NCBI GenBank assembly: GCA_016874945.1
Contig: VGSO01000002.1
Coordinates: forward strand, 1 to 35,041
DNA length: 35,041 nt
Source of the DNA: Deltaproteobacteria bacterium
GTDB lineage: Bacteria; Desulfobacterota; Desulfobaccia; Desulfobaccales; 0-14-0-80-60-11
Direction of reading: 5' to 3'
Positions 8,106 through 15,937 of this stretch are shown here, one piece after another (positions within the stretch are counted from its first letter, which is position 1; each line of letters starts with the position of its first letter). Both the position numbers and the translations under genes were made by a program. The notes under the pieces were generated by a model. It worked only from the letters and a program-made list of their open reading frames with translations. It was not told the origin of the DNA and made no database searches.

Positions 8106-9482
8106 ATGAATATCAAAATAACCGGAGGGCGCCTGTACGATCCAGCCCGGGGAGTGCAAGGGGCGACGCAGGATCTTTTTATTCAAGGGGACCGGATCGT
8201 CGCTCACCTGCCGCACCCGGACCGGGTCATTCAGGCCCGGGACCAGGTGGTGGCGCCGGGGGGCATTGATCTGCGCGGCCAGGTGGCTACCTACGGCCTC
8301 AACTTCCTGCGCTTATGGAACCGGTTTCCCTCCCTTAAGGAGCTGGGACAACTCTATGCGGCTTCGGGTTACACCCATGTCCATGAACCCTTCCTGACGC
8401 TGTACACCGCCGGTTACGTCCATCGCCAGTTGGCCGCCCTTCCCCTGGTGGACACCTCCGCCTCCCTGGCGTTGAATTTAAGGGACCTGGATAGCTCCCT
8501 CAAATCTCCCGGCCAACTGGAGGAACTGGGGCAGACCATCAAATCTTTGCAGGAAAAAACCCGTTCCCTGGACCTGCGGCTCATTGAACCCTTTGTCCGC
8601 TACCGCCAATCTTATTACTCCCACCGGACCATGGAAGCGGCCAAGACCCTGGAGACCCTGACCAGGCTGGCCCTGGAGTGCGGTTTGCGCTTTAACCTGG
8701 AGGCCGGTCCCGAGGTTCTGGAGGCGCCTTTGCCCGAAACGCGCGCCTTTCATCTGGCGGCCCTGGGCCGGGCTTTGACCGAGGAGCGCCAACTGGAGCA
8801 GGCCCTGGATCACCTGGAAAAGGGCGGCACCGCCGACCTGGGGTTCCAGGCCCGCAACGCCTCCAGCATTGCAAATGAGCAGCCGGTAAAAGTGGATTTC
8901 GGCTGGTATCACCCTCTGAACCTTAACCCTAAGACCAAGGCAAACGGGGCCCTGGGCGTCATGCGCTTGGCCTTGCAATATCAGGGGCCGGGGCTCGCTT
9001 TTTCCGTCTGTGGACCGGTCTGGGACCCCACGGCGGAATTTCCCCCCTGTTTTTCCTGGCTCTGGGATCGGGCGGCCCGCCCCGCGGCTTGGGAAAGGCA
9101 ACTGCCGGGCCGGGAATTTTCTCTTTCGGAATGGGCCTGGGCCACCCGCACCTTGCCGGCCCGGCTCCTGGGCCTGGCCGACCGGGGGCATCTGGGGCCG
9201 GGGGCCCGGGCCGACGTGGCCCTTTTTGACCTCCCCCCGGACACTCCCTCGAGCCAATGGGCTCAGAGTTTGAGCCGTTGTCACACTCTGCTCAAAGCAG
9301 GGGAAGTGGTAATCGAGAATTTTGACCTGGTGCAGCCGGAGACCCCCAAGGCGACCTATTACCGGCGCGCCGGGGCGGAAGAGGGACCTTTGCTTGCCGA
9401 ACTTTGCCAGTATCGCAGTTTCCGGCCGGAGAATCTCTGGGTGGCCGATGAACTGGGAGGGGCCTGGGTGGGACTGGAATAA
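8106..9482 (+). CDS. FwdA-like amidohydrolase-fold protein with all metal ligands replaced
   Basis: Homologue of formylmethanofuran dehydrogenase subunit A, 458 residues against about 570 in methanogens. The N-terminal beta-sandwich, the GYTHVHEP segment and the C-terminal signature ARLLGLADRGHLGPGARAD identify the family. The catalytic dinuclear site is gone. The PGGVDxHxH motif reads PGGIDLRGQ (R57, Q59). The carboxylated Lys is replaced by Arg (R158 in LRLIEP). The HLH pair reads NLE (N197, E199). The TTDSP Asp is Cys (C302 in SVCGP). It is probably a non-hydrolytic structural subunit. It lies 27 bases after fwdB, and its stop overlaps the next start. No good ribosome site was found. Confidence 0.82.
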   Translation: MNIKITGGRLYDPARGVQGATQDLFIQGDRIVAHLPHPDRVIQARDQVVAPGGIDLRGQVATYGLNFLRLWNRFPSLKELGQLYAASGYTHVHEPFLTLYTAGYVHRQLAALPLVDTSASLALNLRDLDSSLKSPGQLEELGQTIKSLQEKTRSLDLRLIEPFVRYRQSYYSHRTMEAAKTLETLTRLALECGLRFNLEAGPEVLEAPLPETRAFHLAALGRALTEERQLEQALDHLEKGGTADLGFQARNASSIANEQPVKVDFGWYHPLNLNPKTKANGALGVMRLALQYQGPGLAFSVCGPVWDPTAEFPPCFSWLWDRAARPAAWERQLPGREFSLSEWAWATRTLPARLLGLADRGHLGPGARADVALFDLPPDTPSSQWAQSLSRCHTLLKAGEVVIENFDLVQPETPKATYYRRAGAEEGPLLAELCQYRSFRPENLWVADELGGAWVGLE

Positions 9483-9934
9483 TGGCGTCGGTAGAAGAAC
9501 TCCGGGAGTTTTTGCCCCGGACCGATTGCCGCCGGTGCGGCTTGACCTGCACGGAGTTTGCGGCTTCTCTGGGCCGGGGGGAATTGACTCCCGAGGACTG
9601 CCCGGTTCTCCATGAGCCGGATTTCGCCGGGTATATCGAAGCCCTGCATGAACTGCTGGGGCCGGCCCCGGCCGCGGCCCCGGCCATGCACATTGAAGTG
9701 GAAAAATGCAACGGCTGCGGCATTTGCGTGACCATGTGCGAATACCACCTGGGCAACTGCGATGAGGCCCGCCTTGGACGGGGGCCCCGCCCGGCCGATA
9801 AGGTGGTCTTTAAGGTGGTCAACGGCGCGGTGGTGGTGCTCCACCAGGAGCTTTGCACCCGCCTGGTCCAGGCCGCGGAAAAATGCAATAAATGCGCCGA
9901 CCATTGCCCCACCGGCGCCATTACTTTAACTTGA
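9482..9934 (+). CDS. Fe-S protein: PF04060-type domain plus ferredoxin
   Basis: A 150-residue cytoplasmic Fe-S protein. The N-terminal Cys pattern C16-x2-C19-x3-C23-x16-C40 (TDCRRCG...PEDCPVL) matches the [4Fe-4S] domain seen in the corrinoid protein large subunit of CODH/ACS and in RnfB. A ferredoxin part follows: C76-x2-C79-x2-C82-x3-C86, then CNKC-ADHCPTG (C135, C138, C142) with C93 or C125 as a possible fourth ligand. An Ala/Pro linker separates the halves. Its ATG overlaps the fwdA stop (TAATG), so translation is coupled and the protein is probably a subunit of the same complex. The role is inferred as electron transfer. No exact named family was recognised. Confidence 0.8.
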   Translation: MASVEELREFLPRTDCRRCGLTCTEFAASLGRGELTPEDCPVLHEPDFAGYIEALHELLGPAPAAAPAMHIEVEKCNGCGICVTMCEYHLGNCDEARLGRGPRPADKVVFKVVNGAVVVLHQELCTRLVQAAEKCNKCADHCPTGAITLT

Positions 9935-9966
9935 AATCCATGCGCTACTTCAAAAAGATAGGTCTC

Positions 9967-9998
9967 ACGCCAAGGCGCAAAGACGCTAAAATGCAGAG
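9967..9998. repeat. degenerate 8-base tandem repeat
   Basis: Four imperfect octamers can be read: CGCCAAGG, CGCAAAGA, CGCTAAAA, TGCAGAGG. A similar pattern occurs at 21276-21297. This type of CGC/AAAG repeat is common between genes in many bacteria. No function is known. Confidence 0.4.
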
Positions 9999-10043
9999 GC
10001 GAACCTTGTTTTCGCCCGGTGTTCGCCCACTGATTTATCTAGG

Positions 10044-10157
10044 TTGCCGTCAGAAGGCAGGGGCGGGGGCACCCCGCCCGAAGGAATGCTGAAGCGCCCA
10101 AGACGGGCGGGGAAACCCCGCCCCTACGCCAGTTAAATGTTGCATGTTTGACGGCAA
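10044..10157. repeat. MITE-like 114-bp element with twin hairpins
   Basis: The element is bounded by perfect 9-base inverted repeats, TTGCCGTCA (10044-10052) and TGACGGCAA (10149-10157). Inside are two hairpins with identical stems, GGGCGGGG/CCCCGCCC, at 10061-10079 (loop GCA) and 10105-10123 (loop AAA). No target duplication and no transposase are seen. It splits the FeS gene from hdrC. It could be a non-autonomous mobile element or a folded RNA segment within the operon transcript. Confidence 0.5.
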
Positions 10158-10169
10158 TTGGCATTAGCC

Positions 10170-10204
10170 CCCTCCCCCTCAAGGGGGGAGGGCCGGGGTG
10201 GGGG
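10170..10204 (+). repeat. hairpin / G-quadruplex-prone element upstream of hdrC
   Basis: CCCTCCCCC (10170-10178) pairs with a G-rich arm (10184-10192). From 10183 the + strand has four G-runs (6, 3, 4 and 5 G) separated by loops A, CC and T, a textbook short-loop quadruplex pattern. It ends 18 bases before the hdrC start codon. Similar C-run/G-run repeats are widespread in bacterial intergenic DNA, so this may be a repeat copy that happens to sit here. Confidence 0.55.
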
Positions 10205-10222
10205 TGAACTGGATTTACGCTA

Positions 10223-10699
10223 ATGGATGACAAACTTCGCCTTCAGGATTTGGATCCCCTGTTCAAAGAGGAAGTGGCCCGGGAGCCGGGCTGCCAGCAC
10301 CTCCTGCGCTGTTTTTCCTGCGGCGTCTGCACTGCCGCGTGTCCGGTGAGCGAAATCGAGCCGGATTTTTCCCCCAGCCTGATTATCCGGCAAATCCTCT
10401 ACGGCCTCCGGCGGCCGCTGCTGTCCTCTCCGGCCCTGTGGCACTGCGCCCGCTGCGCCCGCTGCTCCTTCCAATGCCCCCAGGATGTGCGCTTCCTGGA
10501 TATTATTCAGGGCTTGCGCCATATGGCCATCCGGGAAGGCCTGGTCAGCGCCGCCCGGGCGGAATTGCTGGAGCAAGGGGAGGGCTTGATCCAGGAACTG
10601 CGACGCCGCCTGATAAACCGGATCCTGGCCGATCCTGCGGAAAATCCTGATCCCCAGGAAACCTTGTCACGCTTAATAAAAGAAATGGACAATCTTTAA
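10223..10699 (+). CDS. hdrC: heterodisulfide reductase subunit C-like ferredoxin (HdrC)
   Basis: A 158-residue soluble HdrC homologue with two [4Fe-4S] motifs, C30-x2-C33-x2-C36-x3-C40-P and C75-x2-C78-x2-C81-x3-C85-P, in the alpha-helical succinate dehydrogenase B-like fold. The text CFSCGVCTAACPVSE followed by WHCARCARCSFQCPQDV is typical. HdrC normally relays electrons from HdrA to HdrB. No HdrB with CCG domains exists in this window, so its acceptor here is unknown. It lies downstream of the G-rich element in the same orientation as the Fwd-like genes. The C-terminal tail (about 115-158) is helical and charged. Confidence 0.88.
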   Translation: MDDKLRLQDLDPLFKEEVAREPGCQHLLRCFSCGVCTAACPVSEIEPDFSPSLIIRQILYGLRRPLLSSPALWHCARCARCSFQCPQDVRFLDIIQGLRHMAIREGLVSAARAELLEQGEGLIQELRRRLINRILADPAENPDPQETLSRLIKEMDNL

Positions 10700-10817
10700 G
10701 AATTAAACATAACGTCATTAAATTATGCCTACAATATCGCAGCTTTTTTCTAAATAACAAGAGAGCTGATGACATTGCCAGATACAAACATATATCATGC
10801 CTTGGGAGGGAGAACAG

Positions 10818-11114
10818 ATGAAGAAGCTCATGGGAATAAGGGCAATGCTCTTGGCAGGTTTACTGGTAATACCCGGCAATTTCGGCCTGGCGGGCAGGGT
10901 CTTGGCCCAAAGCGATTCAGGGGCCATTGGAGATAAGCAAATGCAAGAGTTGCGGCAGAAGCGGGAAGAGCAATGGCAGGACCAGGAACGCCGGAGACAA
11001 AAAATGGAAGATACCGGCAAGCGCCAGCAAGACGCCACCAAGCGCCAGCAGGATGCCGTCAAGCGCCAGAAAGCGGCGGAACAGCGCCTGCGGGAACTCG
11101 AAGAAAAAAAATAA
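10818..11114 (+). CDS. small secreted coiled-coil protein
   Basis: 98 residues from the ATG at 10818, which has GGAGG eight bases upstream. An in-frame ATG at 10797 has no such site. A signal peptide (MKKLMGIRAMLLAGLLVIP...LAGRVLAQ) should be cleaved after AQ. The mature part is almost entirely charged helix with a seven-residue repeat (GKRQQDA, TKRQQDA, VKRQKAA), encoded by 21-base tandem DNA repeats. It looks like a periplasmic coiled coil. I do not recognise a family. Its position inside a cytoplasmic redox cluster is odd and may be accidental. Confidence 0.7.
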   Translation: MKKLMGIRAMLLAGLLVIPGNFGLAGRVLAQSDSGAIGDKQMQELRQKREEQWQDQERRRQKMEDTGKRQQDATKRQQDAVKRQKAAEQRLRELEEKK

Positions 11115-11176
11115 GACCGGCTAAATAAAACTACCGAACTGAACTTGCCATGAACCGAGCAACCGAAGCATCCACT

Positions 11177-11261
11177 CGTTCCCAAGTTGCACTTGGGAAC
11201 GAAAATGGTTGCCAAGCTTAACTTGGCGGGTAAATGCGTTCCCAAGCCAAGCTTGGGAACG
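11177..11261. repeat. three adjacent palindromes, CGTTCCC/GGGAACG family
   Basis: Hairpin 1 (11177-11201) and hairpin 3 (11237-11261) both have arms CGTTCCCAAG and CTTGGGAACG with five-base loops. Between them, 11211-11227 can form GCCAAG/CTTGGC. Related single palindromes with arms GTTCCCCAG/CTGGGGAAC lie at 18365-18390 and 31951-31976. They form a REP-like family in this genome and sit directly ahead of the tandem HdrA gene. Confidence 0.8.
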
Positions 11262-11268
11262 AGAATTA

Positions 11269-14200
11269 ATGGCCTTGTTCATGGCTGAATCGTTGGCAAT
11301 CACCGACTTTAATCGGCCCATGGAACCGGAATCGAACCAGGCGTTGGTCCATCCCCTGGGGCGGGTGGTGAGCTCCCGGGTGCTGGTGGTGGGGGGCGGA
11401 GTGGCCGGGCAGCAGGCGGCGTTGGACGCCGCCGCCCTGGGGCTGCCGGTGACCCTGGCGGAGGCCGGACCCTCCCTGGGCGGCGTCATGGCCCAGTTGG
11501 ACAAGACTTTCCCCACCAACGACTGCGCCATGTGCATCCTGTCTCCCCGGATGCTGGAGGTCGCCCGGCATCCGCAAATCGACATTCTCACCCTGACCCG
11601 GCTGGTGCAGCTCCAGGGGGAAGCCGGGGACTTCCGGGTCAACCTCAGCGGGCGGCCCCGTTATATTGACGAGGAAAGGTGCACCGGCTGCGGGGAATGC
11701 GCCCGGGTCTGCCCCATCAAGATTCCGGATCCCTATAACCTGGGCCTCAGCCAGACCAGGGCCATTCATGTGCCCTTTCCCCAGGCCATTCCCCAGGCTG
11801 CCGTCATATCTGCCGATGCCTGTCGGCTGTGGCGCGGCAAAAAATGTGAAGCCTGCCTCCAGGCCTGCCCCACCGGGGCCATTAATTTCCGCCAGACGCC
11901 GCAAAACCGGATGCTCCACGTGGGGGCTGTCATTGTGGCCACCGGCGCCCAGGCGGCTCCGGGGTCGGATTTTCCCGGGGCCGGCCAGGCCGATGTGGTC
12001 ACCAGTTTTCAGTTTGAGCGTCTGTTGAGCGCCGGCGGGCCGCATCAAGGCCGGTTGCTGCGGCCCTCGGACTTAACCGAACCCGGCCGCATTGCCTTCA
12101 TTCAGTGCGCCGGCTCCCGGGACTTGCGCCAGGGCGCGGCTTACTGCTCCTCTGTTTGCTGCCTGGCCAGCCTCAAGCAAGCCCTGGTGGCCCGGGAACT
12201 CATACCCCAAGGGGAGACCGAGACCGCCATTTTTTACATGGACCTTCGGGCCCAGGGCAAGGGCCATGAAGCCTATATTCGGCAGGCGGAGGAAAAAGGG
12301 GTAAGGTTGGTCCGCTCCCGGGTGACCCGGGTGGACCCCCTGCCCCTAGGCGGGGTCCTAATCCGCTATACGGACCCTCGGGGCCGGCCGGTGGAGGCCC
12401 CTTTTGACCTGGCGGTGCTGGCGGTGGGTTTGCGGCCTCCCCCCCATCTGGCCCATTGGTCCCGAGTCCAGGGCATTCCCCTGAATGAGCACGGCTTTAT
12501 CAGGTCCTTCTCCGGCAACCCTATATGCACAGGGCGGCCAGGAGTATTGACCTGCGGCGCCGCGCAGGAGCCCATGGACATCACCCAGTCCGTAACTTCC
12601 GCCGGGGCCGCGGCCCAGGCCGCCGCCCAGTTATTGACCGTCAGCCGCCGCGCCTTCCCCACCCGGCGGCCACTGCCCGAAGCCGAGCCGGCTGCTTCCC
12701 TGAAGATCGGGGTATTTCTATGCCATTGCGGCACCAACATCGCCAGAACCATTGATCTGCCAAAACTGGCAACCGAGGTCCGGAGGCTCCCCGGGGTGGC
12801 GCACGTGGAGGACGACCTGTTCACCTGCGCGGTGGAATCCACCCAGCGCCTGGCGAATACCATCCGTGCTTTGGGCCTCAACCGGGTGGTGGTGGCCGCG
12901 TGCACCCCCCGGACCCATGAGCCTCTCTTCCGGGAGGTGGTGGCGGCCGCGGGACTGAACCCCGGTTACTTCACCATGGCCAATATCCGGGAACAGTGCG
13001 CCTGGGTCCACCAGGAGGAGCCGGCGGCGGCCCAGAGGAAGGCCCTGCAACTGGTCACCATGGCGGCGCTCCGGGCCCGGGCTTTGAATCCCCTGACATC
13101 CAGGACTCTGCCGGTAATTCCCCGGGCGATGGTGCTGGGCGGCGGCGTGGCGGGAATGAGCGCCGCCATTTGCCTGGCGGATCAGGGTTTTCACACCTAT
13201 TTAATTGAGCGTTCCCCGCGGTTGGGAGGAGTGGCCCGGCGGCTGCACTTTACCCTGGAGGGACTGAACCCCCCGAGATTCGTGCAAGACTTGGAGGCCA
13301 GAGTTTACGGCCATTTGAATATTGAGGTTCTCACCTCTTCCGAACTGGTCAGTTGCGAAGGTTACGCCGGCAGCTTCCGCACCAAGGTGCGGCGAGAAGG
13401 ACGAGCCCGCCCTGTGGAGCGCCTCCTGGAGCACGGCGTCGTACTGGTGGCCGTGGGCGGCCGGGAATTTCACCCCCAGGGGCTTTATCTTTACGGACAG
13501 GACCCTCGCGTTCTCACTCAACTGGAACTGGAGGGCCTGATCCATGACCAGGACTCTCGTTTGGAGGAAGCCCGCCGGCTGGTAATGATTCAGTGCGTGG
13601 GTTCCCGGGAGCCGGAGCATCCCTATTGCAGCCGTCTTTGTTGCAGCGAAGCCATCAAGAACGGCCTTTTGCTCAAGAAACGTTACCCGTGGCTGGATAC
13701 TACCATCCTTTACCGGGATATCCGGGCCTATGGGTTCCGGGAGGATTATTACCAGGAAGTTAAAGAAAGGGGGGTGAAGTTCATCCCCTTCCAACCGGAA
13801 AAGCCGCCCAGGTTGACTGCGGCCAAGCGGCGCCCCTTGTCCGTGCGGCTGTGGGACGAACTCCTGCAAGAGGAAATAGCCCTGGCCGCGGATTTGGTCA
13901 TCCTGAGCGCCGGCATCGAGCCGTCCGCGGACAACGGGCGCCTGGCCAAGCTGTTGGGCATCCCCCTGACCCTGGAGGGCTTCTTTCTCGAAGCCCACCA
14001 GAAACTGCGTCCGGTGGAGACCGCCACCGATGGCATTTTTCTCTGCGGCCTGGCCCACTATCCCAAGAGCCTGGGGGAAACCGTAGCCCAGGCCCAGGCC
14101 GCGGCCGTCCGCGCCGCGGCCATCCTGTTCCAGACGGAGTTGGCCAGCGGAGAAATCACGGCCCGAATTGACCAGGGCAGGTGTTGCCGCTGTTTGACCT

Positions 14201-14382
14201 GCCTGGAGGTCTGTCCCTATGGCGCCGTGAAAGTAAAGGCCGGCGGCTACCCCGGGGTGGAGGAGGAGATGTGCCGGGGTTGCGGGACCTGCGTGGCGGA
14301 GTGTCCGGCAGAAGCCATAACCTTGACCCGCTATACCGATGAGGAACTGGAGGCCCAGATGAGCGCGGCCCTGGTTCAGTGA
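11269..14382 (+). CDS. tandem HdrA-HdrA flavoprotein fusion
   Basis: 1037 residues containing two HdrA units. Unit 1 (about 1-460) is QmoA-like: FAD motif VLVVGGGVAGQQAALDAA near residue 38, MAQLDKTFPT, ferredoxin C-x2-C-x2-C-x3-C near 138 and a second Cys set near 193. Unit 2 (about 478-1037) is complete HdrA: N-terminal domain with CHCGTNIA (485), FAD motif MVLGGGVAGMSAAICLADQG near 621, QCVGSRE with C-C pairs (CSRLCC), and two C-terminal [4Fe-4S] motifs near 971 and 1002. HdrA is the flavin subunit that bifurcates electrons in methanogens. The upstream in-frame TTG at 11209 lies inside a palindrome, so I use the ATG at 11269. ATGs at 11281 and 11320 are alternatives. Confidence 0.88.
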   Translation: MALFMAESLAITDFNRPMEPESNQALVHPLGRVVSSRVLVVGGGVAGQQAALDAAALGLPVTLAEAGPSLGGVMAQLDKTFPTNDCAMCILSPRMLEVARHPQIDILTLTRLVQLQGEAGDFRVNLSGRPRYIDEERCTGCGECARVCPIKIPDPYNLGLSQTRAIHVPFPQAIPQAAVISADACRLWRGKKCEACLQACPTGAINFRQTPQNRMLHVGAVIVATGAQAAPGSDFPGAGQADVVTSFQFERLLSAGGPHQGRLLRPSDLTEPGRIAFIQCAGSRDLRQGAAYCSSVCCLASLKQALVARELIPQGETETAIFYMDLRAQGKGHEAYIRQAEEKGVRLVRSRVTRVDPLPLGGVLIRYTDPRGRPVEAPFDLAVLAVGLRPPPHLAHWSRVQGIPLNEHGFIRSFSGNPICTGRPGVLTCGAAQEPMDITQSVTSAGAAAQAAAQLLTVSRRAFPTRRPLPEAEPAASLKIGVFLCHCGTNIARTIDLPKLATEVRRLPGVAHVEDDLFTCAVESTQRLANTIRALGLNRVVVAACTPRTHEPLFREVVAAAGLNPGYFTMANIREQCAWVHQEEPAAAQRKALQLVTMAALRARALNPLTSRTLPVIPRAMVLGGGVAGMSAAICLADQGFHTYLIERSPRLGGVARRLHFTLEGLNPPRFVQDLEARVYGHLNIEVLTSSELVSCEGYAGSFRTKVRREGRARPVERLLEHGVVLVAVGGREFHPQGLYLYGQDPRVLTQLELEGLIHDQDSRLEEARRLVMIQCVGSREPEHPYCSRLCCSEAIKNGLLLKKRYPWLDTTILYRDIRAYGFREDYYQEVKERGVKFIPFQPEKPPRLTAAKRRPLSVRLWDELLQEEIALAADLVILSAGIEPSADNGRLAKLLGIPLTLEGFFLEAHQKLRPVETATDGIFLCGLAHYPKSLGETVAQAQAAAVRAAAILFQTELASGEITARIDQGRCCRCLTCLEVCPYGAVKVKAGGYPGVEEEMCRGCGTCVAECPAEAITLTRYTDEELEAQMSAALVQ

Positions 14383-14453
14383 CGGGAAAAACCAATTCTT
14401 TTGGGGGGGCTTGCTGGCAGGCCCTCGGATAGTAAGCGCCAGGAGAAAAACCC

Positions 14454-14876
14454 ATGATCAGAGCAAGCTTTTGCGGGTTATGTGACGATTGCCAACTGGG
14501 CAATCCCGTCTTTCTGGACACGGTCTCCCACCTCCAGGAATATCTGAGCCGCTTCCGGTCCAACTGGTGGCTTCATTGTTTCCCCGGCGAAGAGGGTTTT
14601 AGCTTCCAGGAGCTTCGCAAGGGCCTGAAATGGTTCCGGTCCCACTCGGAGTGCCCGGGTTGCAAGGATGGCCGGGGCCATGAGGATTGTCCCATTCGCC
14701 GCTGCGCCCTGGACCGGGGGCTGGACCAGTGTTACCAGTGTCCGGATCTGGGGCCGTGTGAAAAATTCGACTTCTTGCTGACCGAGTTTCCTGATCTCAA
14801 GGCCAGGCTGCGCCGCCGCCAACTGAAGCACCGCGCCCTGGAATTCCACCGCCGCCTGGAAGCCAAGGGAACGTAA
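14454..14876 (+). CDS. DUF3795-like Cys-rich protein
   Basis: 140 residues with AGGAG upstream of the ATG. The Cys pattern (CGLC-DDC near the start, then CPGC, CPIRRCA, CYQCPDLGPCEKF) resembles DUF3795 (PF12675), a small family thought to bind metal but of unknown function. The C-terminal 40 residues are a basic helix (RLRRRQLKHRALEFHRRL). It sits between two HdrA-containing genes on the same strand, 71 bases after the tandem HdrA. It may be a metal-binding accessory of the complex, but nothing in the sequence proves this. Confidence 0.7.
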   Translation: MIRASFCGLCDDCQLGNPVFLDTVSHLQEYLSRFRSNWWLHCFPGEEGFSFQELRKGLKWFRSHSECPGCKDGRGHEDCPIRRCALDRGLDQCYQCPDLGPCEKFDFLLTEFPDLKARLRRRQLKHRALEFHRRLEAKGT

Positions 14877-15011
14877 AAATAATTTCCTTGGTGACCATAA
14901 GTCACAATTAGCGGTTATCTACTCGGGGCTTTGGGAGAAATTTATACCAGGTTATCTCGGTAAAACTGATGAATATTAACCGGAACACCATGATATCACT
15001 TTAATTCTTAG

Positions 15012-15032
15012 CCGAAAACCGGAAACCGAAAA
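15012..15032. repeat. heptanucleotide tandem repeat (CCGAAAA)
   Basis: Three units, CCGAAAA, CCGGAAA, CCGAAAA, ending 15 bases before the polyferredoxin start codon. They occupy the place where a ribosome site is normally found. The flank CGGTATTATAG matches that of the 6624 array. Confidence 0.7.
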
Positions 15033-15047
15033 CGGTATTATAGTTCC

Positions 15048-15899
15048 ATGATCCCCCAGGTGAAAAAACGGGAAAGGGCCGACTGTCTGGAACTGACGCT
15101 CCGGATGTACGTGGATCAGGTGCAACTGCGCCTGGATAAGCAGGCCTGCATCAAATGCGACATCTGCTCTCTGGTTTGCCCCAGGCAGGCGGTGACCATC
15201 ATTCCCGGCGAGACCGACCTCGAAATCGACATCGACCCCCGGCGCTGCGTGCTTTGCGAGGTCTGCGCCCATTTTTGCCCCCTGGAGGCAGTCACCTTGA
15301 CTTACAACGGGCAGCCCAAGGCCATGCTGGCCCAACATCAGGGGCTGGCCCCCTTCCTGCCCAAAATCCAAATGGACAAAAACAAGTGCCCGGAGCCCTG
15401 TCCGCCGCAGTCCGAAGGCGAAGTCCACTGGTGCCGCCAGCAGTTGAAGCTCATCGCCAATTCCCTGGAGGAGTGTCCCAAACATTGTCACAAATGCCTG
15501 GAGGCCTGTCCGCGCCAGGCCATCATCCTGGACGAGACCGGACTCCTGACCCTCCCCCGGCCCGATCTTTGCCTGCGGTGCACCCAGTGCCTGGGGGTTT
15601 GCAAATATGAGTCCATTGTGGTCAATCCCCAGTTTTCCGGAGAAGTAATTATTGATGACCGGAAGTGCCCGCCGGATTGCCTCAAATGCATCGACCTCTG
15701 TCCCGTCAAGGCCATTGTCCGAGAGGGAGAACGGGTCTTCCTGCGAGTGGAAAGGTGCAGTTACTGCGGGGTTTGCCGCAACATCTGCGACGAGGGCGCC
15801 ATCACCCTGATCCGGAGGGAAGTGGTGGCCATGGCGGGAAAGTTTTCCCAGGCCTGGGAAGCGGCTTTAAATAAATTAGTGGGGAACGATCAGGTTTAA
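15048..15899 (+). CDS. FwdF-like polyferredoxin, six [4Fe-4S] motifs
   Basis: 283 residues. Four canonical C-x2-C-x2-C-x3-C motifs begin at C34, C67, C175 and C237. Two variants with C-x3-C-x2-C-x3-C begin at C143 and C207. Three further Cys (114, 118, 129) lie between the second and third motifs. This resembles the polyferredoxin FwdF of methanogen formylmethanofuran dehydrogenase, which wires the Fwd core to Hdr, although FwdF usually has eight clusters. The job inferred here is a multi-cluster wire between the FwdAB-like proteins and the HdrA modules. No Shine-Dalgarno site is seen; a heptamer array lies just upstream instead. Confidence 0.85.
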   Translation: MIPQVKKRERADCLELTLRMYVDQVQLRLDKQACIKCDICSLVCPRQAVTIIPGETDLEIDIDPRRCVLCEVCAHFCPLEAVTLTYNGQPKAMLAQHQGLAPFLPKIQMDKNKCPEPCPPQSEGEVHWCRQQLKLIANSLEECPKHCHKCLEACPRQAIILDETGLLTLPRPDLCLRCTQCLGVCKYESIVVNPQFSGEVIIDDRKCPPDCLKCIDLCPVKAIVREGERVFLRVERCSYCGVCRNICDEGAITLIRREVVAMAGKFSQAWEAALNKLVGNDQV

Positions 15900-15912
15900 A
15901 AGCCGACCGCGA

Positions 15913-15933
15913 ATAGCTGATAGCCGATAGCTC
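15913..15933. repeat. heptanucleotide tandem repeat (ATAGCTG)
   Basis: Three units, ATAGCTG, ATAGCCG, ATAGCTC, fill most of the 38-base gap between the polyferredoxin stop and the HdrA-MvhD start. The last unit ends four bases before the ATG. Confidence 0.65.
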
Positions 15934-15937
15934 TAAA

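Noticed and set aside
6768..9934. Functional formylmethanofuran dehydrogenase or archaeal contamination
   Set aside because: Catalytic residues of FwdA and FwdB are replaced and FwdC/FwdD are missing. Flanking genes (RND pump, lipoprotein SodC, Zur) are bacterial and Gram-negative.
10105..10123. Intrinsic terminator after the FeS gene
   Set aside because: Strong GC hairpin but no T-run on either strand, and the same stem occurs twice within a repeat element.
11209..11268. Upstream extension of the tandem HdrA from a TTG codon
   Set aside because: The extension translates the palindromic repeats and has no similarity to HdrA N-termini. The ATG at 11269 is more sensible.
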